NCBI RefSeq assembly: GCF_000204055.1
Contig: NW_006768769.1
Location: 2,081,165-2,145,164, forward strand
Length of the DNA: 64,000 nt
From: Melampsora larici-populina 98AG31
Taxonomy: Eukaryota > Basidiomycota > Pucciniomycetes > Pucciniales > Melampsoraceae
Direction: 5' to 3'
Shown piece by piece: positions 55,231-64,000 of the stretch. The translations under genes and the position numbers were made by a program. The notes under the pieces are model-generated. The model worked only from the letters and a program-made list of their open reading frames with translations, did not search any database and was not told where the DNA came from. Numbering within the stretch: the first letter of the stretch is position 1; the number at the start of each line of letters is the position of its first letter.

Positions 55231-58200
55231 ATGTCAATAGTTGAGACTGATGTGATGTTCGGTTTTCCAGCTTCCGCAATGTCCACACCCACTAGACCCC
55301 CTAGCCGTTATGCTGCCGAACCCAAACCAGGTGAAGCTCTTCTGCAGAGTGCAGGGTACACTCATCTGTTACTTGTTGGTCAAGCAAAAGACTTGCCGAC
55401 GTTGAGCGCTTCGCCTGTCTGGCGCAAAGCCTCTCAATTGCAGGAGGTGAGTTCTTCTCATATTTCTCCCCGTTGGTGTATGTTCGTTTTTTGATGTTTC
55501 CTCTGTCTTAGACCATTGGCTCCGTGTCACATTACCTGTTCTCCAGAGGTAGCTCAAATAGTGGTCTCAACAATGAAGACGAGGTGGCGCTCACCGACAG
55601 CAAAACTCCAACTTCGCTCATATTCCTCAGTGTCCAACAACTTTTGTCTGGTAGAATTCCTGAAAACCTTTCCATGATAATAAACATTTTGTCTAGTGTA
55701 GGTAAACCTCTAGATGATAGAAAGATGCAACTGGAAGATGTTGTGGGTTGGTTAGCCACGTCTGGTAGAAAAAACCAACATGCACCCAACAAGATGGTGA
55801 ATGACGTCCAAGGTCAATTCATAGATATACTCTGGAATGTAAGTCCTTTCAAGTCTCTATAACACAAGTTCCCTTTGCACGATTGAAATGTTAATCACCT
55901 CACTTTCACTGCTTCTTTTGCCTAAAGGACCTCTCGCATCCATCAACTGTTGATCTGAATCCCAAACATCGCTTTAGAACGCCCGATGGTCGGAACAACA
56001 ATATCATTGGTTCCCCATTTCTTGGTGCTGCCAATCAACCCTATGCTAGATCTGTCAAGGCACTTCACCCTCGCGCACCTTACGTCGCGGAGCCGGAAGA
56101 GATGTTCGATTCTATCCTGCGTCGTCCCGAGGGTTTTGAAGGTTTTGTTCCTCATCCTGCTGGAATATCAAGTCTCTTGTTCGGCTTTGCCAACATCATC
56201 ATCCATGATATCTGTGAGATTGATCTACTTTACTTCATCAACCTGATTGTTAGTGACTGATTTCGAAATTCACACTTGAACCATAGTCTGGACTAACACT
56301 GGTCCAGAAGTTAAAGGTCCGGGATCCGATACCGATTCGAATCAATACGGTGACAGCGGGAATGGATCCTCGCGTGCAAGCCAATGGCAAAATTTGACAT
56401 CCTCTTATCTTTCCTTGGATCCTTTATACGGAGTCGGACAAGAGGAACAAGACAAGATTCGCAACAAAGAGGACCTTGGCCGCGGCTTGTTGTACAATGA
56501 CACTTTTGCATCCAGTCGATTACTTGTGATGCCTCCAGCATCGTGTGCTCTACTTGTAATCTTTTCTAGAAACCGTAAGTGTTTATTTGTGAATCTATTG
56601 AACGAATTACAAAAGCCTTTCGCTGAAAGATATCCACATTCAATCAATCAGATAATCGAGTTGCTAAAAGGCTTCTGGAGATCAATGAACGCAAAACTTG
56701 GACAGCCGATTTGGAGAAACTCAGTCCCGAGCAATTGCAGCAACAAGACGATGAGATTTTTGGCACCGCCAGATTGATCAATTGCGGCTATTATGTAGAG
56801 ATGATTCTCCACGACTATCTCAGCGTAAGTTTATCAATCGAGCCGATGAACTGTTCTCCTGCCGGTTTTCAAACATATCGCTTTGAGTTTTTGTTGAACG
56901 TACTTTCTTCCCAATCGTCAGGCTATCTTAAACACTACACAAGCCGACAGTGACTGGGCGCTCGACCCTAGAGCTCCGATCAAAAGTATCCTCGGGAGTA
57001 CCCCTAAGGCTACTGGAAACTCAGTCACAGTTGAATTCAATTCTCTATGTAAGCATCCTCCTTATCTTGTTTTGTGATCAATCAGTTATGCCCAATAGTC
57101 ATTTATCTGAGCATTGACTGCCATGATAGATCGCTGGCACGCTCCGATGTCGTGGTCCCAAAGTGTGAGTTCGGTTATAGTCACTCATGTCTGTACATAT
57201 CATGACTTACATGTATATGACTTAGAAATGGATCGAGAGTATGTTTGAACGGGCTCTTCCTAGTAGAAGTAAGATATCTTTTCCCATTTCTTTCCAATTC
57301 GATTAAATTTGACTATGACCCCTTTCAGAATGGGAGGACGTGAATCATGAGACCATCAAAAAATCAGCCGCCTTATTGAAGAAGGAGCTTAATGCTGAAG
57401 ACGGGGTAGAGCCTAGATATTGGAAGGTTAGTTTATCTTTTTGTGTGTCTCTATTGTGTGTAACTCTTCGCAAAGTCACTTATCTCCCACTTATCGACCT
57501 TGGAATTGCGCAGTTATCTAAATACGAAGTCAACGTTCCTAGAAGTGGCCAACCAGAGCTGACCTCCGCAGGAGTTTACGAAAGGGACTCAGAGACCGGT
57601 GAATTCCGTGATGAGGACATTGCAAAGATTTTGAAAGATTCTACGTACGAAGTTGCTGGTACTTTCGGAGCACGCCATATACCTGCAGCCATGAGATGGA
57701 TTGAATGTCAAGGAATGCGAACTTCTAGGTACGTCAAGGTATTTTGAAGAGTAAAACATGGTCTTTAGACATTATCTCATCATCTTTTTGTTTCACTTGT
57801 GGTTGTGGGTGACTGGATTAACAGAGATGTGTGGAAAACCTGCACCCTGAATGAATTCAGAGCTTTTCTGGGTTTGAAGGAATTTGAATCATTTGAGGAA
57901 TGGAATTCGGATCCTTCTGTGGTAAGCTCCTACTCAACCTCATCAATCCCCTAAATCCCACGGTAGCCCCTTCAATCTGACTTCAAACATCTCTTGTTGG
58001 TTTCACCAGGCTTCTGCTATGCAGGATCTTGTCGGCCATCCTGCGAACATTCCATTACATGTTGGTTTGCATGGTGAGGAAGCTAAGAAGCCAAGATTAG
58101 GAGCAGGGTTGTGTCCAAATTACACAAACAGTCGGGCTATCTTGAGTGATGCAGGTTGGCCACTTTCACACACTCCGTGACCATGAAAGATTGTCGACCA

Positions 58201-60465
58201 CTTGTTAATTTCTCTTTGACGTCCATAGTTTCCCTTGTTCGGGGAGATCGGTTCTACACGGTGAGTATCTCAAAGCGCCTATCTTCGAACCAGTTTGATC
58301 CTAGAGACTCGCTGACAAGTGTCATTTCTTAGGACTCTGCAACTGCCGACACTATGACGGATTGGGGCCTGCGTGACTGTCAACCGGACGTTCAAGAAGG
58401 GGCTTACGGTGGCATGTTGCAAAAATTGATACGCAATAACTTGTAAGTATCTTCTGTAGTGTCTGTAGTTGGTGGCAAATCATCTCATCTTGTTCCACTT
58501 TTTCACTCGCAGGCCGGATCAATATGTATTCAACGACGTTGCTCTACTATGTGCGTCCAATATCACCCCCTGAGGCTGTTTATTGAATTGCTTATCAGCT
58601 TCTTTGCTACACATACAGTTCCTTTCAAAACCCCTCAAAGTTCCTACTCGATTCTGGAGAAAATAGGCCCTCAAAAGGCCCTGCAATATTCGCTTCAACC
58701 TACTCCTACTCCACATTTGTCCCTAGGTTACAAACACATACAATCGGGCGGAAAAACAATGGTCTATGAGATTTCTGGTATGCTTACTTCTTACCGGAAT
58801 CTTTTTCAGAATTCTGACCAGTTTAATTTGTATCAGACACTCCGAAAGTCGAAGTAGAAAGAATGAGCTTGCTTTTTGGTTTGGTCAGTTTTCTAAATCG
58901 GGTTGTCCTTCGAAGTAGCCTCTTCTGATCATTCTGTGATTCTACAGCCAAAGATGAATTCAAACATCAAGCTTATTTACCAGGCAGTTGAGATGGCGAT
59001 GTCCAGACAAAACTCCGAACAGTACAAGTTGTTCATTCAAAGTCGCATCCAACAATGTTCGGCCAGACGAAGCCCAGTGTCTACCGATGAGACTGTCGAT
59101 GTAGCGCGGGACGTGACCAACCCATTGATATGTGGATGGTAAGCTTAAACTTTCAACAGAAAGAGAAATGCAAAATGCAAGATCTGACATTCACAATCAC
59201 GAATTTCCATTCAAGGCTTTCTCATATCTTTGGACTTGTGGAAACTGGGATTCACTCGCAGCAGCTTCTCCTCTGCGCATTAAGCGACATGTAAGTTTTC
59301 TATACAACGAGCCGAACAATTTCTCGAGTATCATTTGACGATGTTCTCTTTCAGCTATTGCTATCTGAATGCACATGACCAAATCTCCTTCAAATCCAGA
59401 GCTTCTGCTCGTGTCGCCGCTTCGGGTTTTGCTTGGCAAATCAAACAACATATTGAGGCATCTTCACCTCCCAATGTAAGAGAAAAATCTTGGTCTCTTC
59501 TCCGGTTGAATCAACTCTGATCATGCCTTCGTTCATCTTTAGTCGATCGGAAATTTGATCAGAAGAGGAGTTTCTAAGCTCACCATAGGTGCAATCGATG
59601 TCCTCGAGGATTCCATCAAGACCATATCTGGTCAAAGACCGGATATCAAGCATACTTCTCCTGACACCAAGATCTTCTATGATACCATAAGAGTAGAGAA
59701 TGATGCTCAAAGAATCCCACTTTCTATTGACGAGCTCACAGCCGATTGCTTGCGAGCCGTCTCAACCTTGGCATACACTATTGTCAACGGTACAGCGCAT
59801 GCGTTAGACTATCTGATGCCCGCTACAACGACCCACGCAGATGAGATTCCTAAACTTCGACAAACGTTACACGACTTGGTCCACAACCCCCGCTTCGACC
59901 GATCGAACATACATGAGGCTCATCTAAAGCATGGGTTGGAAGGTGTGCGATTGGCCCATTGGAATCCTTACCTGCGAGCTATATCGTTTGGCGTAAAACT
60001 TGAACACAGGGCCCATCCTGTAAGCACGACCTGATTTTTCTTTATTCACGTAATTAGAAGCATTGACACGACAACTCCTCAGCGTCCGATCGGCATCATC
60101 GACCGTGAATTTCGACTCGACCGAAACACTTTGGAATACTTGCGATTATTAGATGGTGCGCTCGCTCTCTTGATGTTTATTTATATAGCGCTGACTCCAA
60201 AATCCCCGTCTTTTTCCCACTTTATTGGGCTATAGTCGAGGGCTATTGCCTCCCTATGTTTGAGATTATTCTGCCCGTCATCATCAATCAAGTTTTCTCT
60301 CTTAACAAGGTCCAGCGTGCACCAGGTATGCAGGGTAGGTTGGAGAAGATCATGATCACGGGTACCTCCGCGTCCATACCGACCATGCACATTAGATACG
60401 ATGGGTCCAAAACCTTGAAGGCGATAAACAGCCTCCGAGGCAGAAGAACAAATGGTATTGCGTGA
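55231..60465 (+). CDS. ppo: Ppo / linoleate diol synthase-like fatty-acid oxygenase, 23 exons
   Basis: The model gives 1200 aa with all phases in agreement: 55231-55446, 55512-55838, 55928-56213, 56287-56574, 56652-56824, 56922-57048, 57130-57164, 57226-57268, 57329-57426, 57514-57728, 57825-57921, 58010-58154, 58229-58260, 58333-58442, 58513-58550, 58619-58777, 58837-58883, 58948-59138, 59216-59290, 59355-59475, 59543-60019, 60083-60155 and 60236-60465. The N-terminal half is an animal-type haem peroxidase/dioxygenase: distal His in IIIHDIF (about 274), SSYLSLDPLYG, catalytic Tyr in YRWH (473) and proximal His in FGARHIP (about 586). The C-terminal half is P450-like, with a candidate haem Cys in VEGYC (about 1129) and FSLNKVQRAPGMQG. 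The family makes hydroxy-oleate/linoleate signals (psi factors) that steer sporulation. The first exon and start are less sure. Confidence 0.9.
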
Positions 60466-61380
60466 TGCAACTTTTTTCCGTTGATTGGTCTCACCAGATT
60501 CCATAGGGTCAAACTCAATGATATCTGGGAAATGTGTTTATGACCTTTATCAAAGCTTGATCAAGAAGCGTGTGTATCTTTATAAAATAGTCATTTATCA
60601 ATCTTAGCTCCTCCACCAACAGTTTTTTCAAAGTTGTTTGACGCATTATATCTAGATTCACTAGTAATCGTCCAAATAATTATTAGATACGTAAGAGTTG
60701 TATAGTTACTTATTGACATCAGGTGTGACGAAATTGACTAAATTTTGATGATCACCCGACACAAATCCGTGAGTTGAGGCTAGAAAGCTCTTGTCGAGGG
60801 TTCGCGCGCTGAGTCTGCGGGGATTCCGGCAAGCAAAGCACAGATTGCGGACATCGATGTGCTACTCGAGCCAAGACTTTGAGCTTCTATGTACATACAC
60901 TTGAATCAAAAGGGGAACTCTGCACACCCTCTCTTTAGCTCATTATCAAGATCTAAGCATGAGTAATATCGTGCTGCCTGCACTTGGTAGTTCCCAAAAG
61001 CTCCAGGATGAAGTCCAATTCAGACTTTCGAATGATATCTCGATACAATGTCTCACTGCACAATGTCTACATATGAAGCAGGCAGTCTGAACAATCAAGG
61101 TCATCTTACATGTCTCACTCGGGAACTTGCCATCTCATCATGACTAAGTGGTACTTGTATAATGAGACTCCCTTACCAAGATTTTTAAATGTCCATTTGT
61201 TCATGAAGCAAGGAATGATTTCCTTTCAACAGCGAGTTGTTGTCTCTGTCTTAGGTATGTCCCTTTAATTTTGCTTATCTCAATGGTCCACGTGACTGCT
61301 GCATCTATTCATCTTTGTCAGATACTTATCAATTTTCTGTTTTGATTATCAATAGTCTGTTCCATGATTAAACTTGCTTT
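60466..61380. other. 3' flank of the oxygenase gene, no gene seen
   Basis: Plain AT-rich intergenic sequence. No ORF, repeat or RNA gene was recognised. Confidence 0.4.
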
Positions 61381-61389
61381 TTTAATGGG

Positions 61390-61790
61390 GTAGGAGATTT
61401 TTACACCGGGTGCTTTACACTGACCATCCCAGTGTAAAGCTCGGCCGGTGTAAAATTCAAAAAAGGGCTTGTAATGTAGAATTTTACACAGGCTTGATTT
61501 TTTTCTGGGCCGTGTAAATAATTACAGTGTTTGAATGTCAGTGTAAAAATACGGTAGCCGGCCGTGAACTGGAAATTTACACAGGAATTTTTACACAGAA
61601 AGACACAGTGTAATAATTTACAGTGTTAAAATCCGGACTCCGGGCGAAGCTTTGAATTTTGCACCGGGCCGGGTAACACTGACCCTTTTTGGTGCAAAGT
61701 TCCCTGTGCCAAATTACCAATGTGAGTCCCAATTTATAATTTTACACCGCAAAGAAATTATTTTACACCACACATGTTTCATGCAAGGTC
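61390..61790. repeat. GTGTAAA/TTTACAC-rich repeat block
   Basis: TTTACAC or GTGTAAA occurs more than ten times in 400 bases in both orientations. Two stretches are direct, diverged copies about 255 bases apart: TTTTACACCGGGTGCTTTAC at 61395 and TTTTGCACCGGG followed by GTAACACTGACC at 61649. The first forms a hairpin (CTTTACACTG with CAGTGTAAAG). It could be the terminal region of the MULE-like element that follows. Confidence 0.55.
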
Positions 61791-62102
61791 AAACCATGGA
61801 AGTTCATTCCCATGACGAACAAACAAGGAGAAGATACCTCGAATACTTACATATCAGGAACCAAACAAACAGACAAAGATCCACATCGATCTTCCCCACA
61901 CATCCGTGAGACCGGACAATGGATGATATATTGTGAAGTTGATTCCATATCGATCAACTTCACAATATATTTGATGAAACTTTTGTCGTCCTATCGCCCA
62001 AAGAGGTGCTTTCAAGCACGATTCTTACCCAATTCCTCAACTTTTTTGTTAATCAAGTTCAAAGACGAGACCTGTTTGAATCAGGTTGGTTCTAAATCGA
62101 AG

Positions 62103-63974
62103 ATGGGTCAATCGGCCTCACACTATGATGGTGCCTTTGGAAATGAAGAAACTTCGGAAAGGAGTTCCTCTCCAGGCTTTACTCTTTGCAAACCAGAACC
62201 AGACGCACAATATTCCTGGAAAGAAGATACTATATCATCTCAATTACCTTATTCTTTTGATTCCACATTTGTAAACTGTCGATATGTTGCTTCTTCATCC
62301 TCAACGGTGTCACCTACTTCCACTTCAGTATCAAGCCGCGCGATCACAGCTTCTCCATCTAAATATTCTGCTGCATCCCGTGATTCTTCCCCTTCTCCTT
62401 CTTTACATCTGGAAATGATAGAGATAACGTCGTCGCCAGTTCCTGGATCTCCTAAGGATCATGATGACACACTGGCCAACCTACCACGCCGTCCTAACCT
62501 CCAACTGCCTACCGATAAAAATATATATAAGACTTTTATTGATCATGGTTGCAATCTCGACGAGGAAGACTATCCGACGTACCCAAATGGTGAAACCATC
62601 TATGTCAATGACCCCGAGCATCCCGCCACAAACTTTCGATTTATTGCTTGGACTCATACTATGCGATCAGAAACCACAAAGAAAAAGGATTGGATTGCGA
62701 GGAGGTATTACTGTTTGGGTGTAATCAAATGCACCAACAGCAATTGTCCTTTGGCTGGCTCTCCACCAACTTCGGGCAAAAAATTAGCCAAGATTTCAGA
62801 AGGGTGATTCTAATATTTGACTCCTCTTCACACCCAGTTAGTTGAACTTAGCTAACGGTCAATATGACTCTTCACCAGAGTTAAAAGTTGTCCCATATCT
62901 ACATGCGACGGCTATCAACAACATGTGAAATGTGATGCCAAATGTCGTATTGATACCGAGTTAGATGCTCAAGAGAAGGAAGGCTGGGCTTTACTTCGTC
63001 ACCAAGGTACTCATTATCATGAGTGGCCCGAGGCGAAGAAGGCCGATCCTATCTCAAAAGATAAGTTGAAGGAGCGTGTCATCAATGACACAAAGACAGG
63101 GCCTATAGGATTAAAGGTACGTAATGTCAATTTCGTCCTTTATGATGTGGCCATTGAACAAGTGTATAATCTTTCATCTATCAGGTCGGACAGGCGCACG
63201 TGGGTAAAGATCCAATTCGATCAGTAACCGATCTTCATCCTTCATTTGGACATGCCGATCGTCTCGGCTACCTGCGACGTGATTTTCTACAAAAGGCGGG
63301 GATAATGACTAACACCCGAGACCCTGAATCTGGAGATAAGTGGCTTTGCACCATGATGGATTGGTCAAGGTATAATGTTTTTTTCTGTAAAAATTCGAGA
63401 ATTGGCTCTGATATTATGATTGATTTTGTTTATTAGGAAAGGCCTCATTGTTGTTTCTTCTTCCATTTCTGGCGATGATGCGCACATCTCATTCCAAACT
63501 CCTTGGATGGCGGAGGTGTTGGTTGAACCCGATGACCAATCAGACACCTATACCAGTGGTCTACTCTCTGATGTAACTTATCAATTTTTTAAAATGGGTT
63601 ATCTATTAACAACTTCAAAGTATTGTGAAACCATCAAGTGATGGGTGCCCGTCTTGTTCACATGGCTCGGCGGCCTTGAGGCGCTACACTACAAGATACA
63701 CTTCAAAAATTTACTGCAACAAATTCAAAAAACTAACCTTTCAGAGAAGAGTAAAAATATGATGGTAGAACAAGTCGTAGATTTTTCACTAGCTCAAAAA
63801 CTCGGATTTCAAGAAGCCTACATGGAAGTTTTTAATTGCAACGATAAGAACACAGCTTTATCTAAGTTACACGGATGTGAATGGCATTTCCTGCAGGCCG
63901 TTACACGTATTAAGAAGAATCATAAGATTGTCAAGTTAAAACAGGTGGTCAGTCTTTCTTCAGAAACTTATTAA
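62103..63974 (+). pseudogene. MULE-like transposase with GCM/WRKY-type zinc region (partial)
   Basis: The exons are 62103-62803, 62879-63116, 63185-63369 and 63437 onward; the gene continues beyond the window. The N-terminus is Ser/Pro-rich. Then a zinc-binding region of the GCM/FLYWCH/WRKY kind follows, with CLGVIKCTNSNC, SCPISTCDG, VKCDAKC and a late HxH (THYHEW). The transposase core has LLSDVTYQFFKMGYL (probable first Asp), WVPVLFTW and HGCEWHFLQAVTRIKK, which is the conserved MULE C-x-x-H region. One in-frame TGA at 63639-63641 precedes WVPVLF, where a sense codon is expected. MULEs move by cut and paste with 8-11-bp duplications (established). The last bases may enter an intron near 63944. 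Confidence 0.75.
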
Positions 63975-64000
63975 TCGTAAGTATCTTTCACACTGACAGT

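Noticed and set aside
58459..58857. Single ORF of 132 codons as a separate gene
   Set aside because: It merely joins exons and introns of the oxygenase gene that happen to lack stops.

Overview
The window looks like a transposon-rich stretch of a filamentous basidiomycete genome, most likely a rust fungus (Pucciniales). The reasons are short GT-AG introns, a Zn2Cys6 regulator, a fungal fatty-acid oxygenase of the Ppo/linoleate diol synthase type, and a repeat load of the kind seen in rusts: two-gene PIF/Harbinger transposons, a Helitron, a DIRS-like tyrosine-recombinase retroelement, hAT, CACTA-like, a MULE whose protein has a GCM/WRKY-type zinc-binding region, and many MITEs. The taxonomic guess is inference. 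No rRNA, tRNA or CRISPR was recognised.

Layout. 1-6.2 kb: a decayed DIRS-like element on the minus strand (Gag, RT-RNase H, tyrosine recombinase). 7.7-14.6 kb: a decayed Helitron RepHel gene (HUH nuclease plus PIF1-type helicase), split by a 2.4-kb CACTA-like element with perfect terminal repeats. 14.7-17.2 kb: a decayed hAT transposase. 17.2-21.7 kb: Harbinger element 1, with a MITE inside its transposase and an assembly gap. 22.2-25.0 kb: host gene 1, a Zn2Cys6 transcription factor (8 exons, 768 aa). 25-36.6 kb: gene-poor repeat territory with at least seven short terminal-inverted-repeat elements, a Ty3/gypsy fragment and a cluster of hairpins. 36.7-43.1 kb: host gene 2, an 11-exon gene for a 1893-aa protein resembling the fungal DUF1765 family. 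44.8-48.4 kb: Harbinger element 2. 49.5-54.2 kb: Harbinger element 3. 55.2-60.5 kb: host gene 3, a 23-exon Ppo/linoleate diol synthase-like enzyme (1200 aa, haem dioxygenase plus P450-type half). 62.1 kb to the window end: a MULE-like transposase gene that continues past the window.

The three Harbinger elements share one plan: a Myb/SANT-like DNA-binding protein gene and a DDE transposase gene face each other, inside short terminal repeats. Elements 2 and 3 have TTA target duplications; element 1 appears to have GTA. The three host genes have uninterrupted exon models with consistent splice phases. Every transposase or polymerase gene carries at least one lesion or insertion, and the in-frame stops are almost all TGA, often where the family has arginine (CGA). 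Together with CpG-to-TpG/CpA differences between repeat copies, this suggests decay by methyl-cytosine deamination. In three places an inserted element with a clean 3-bp duplication interrupts another transposon's gene, and removing it in thought restores the reading frame, so the order of insertions can be read.
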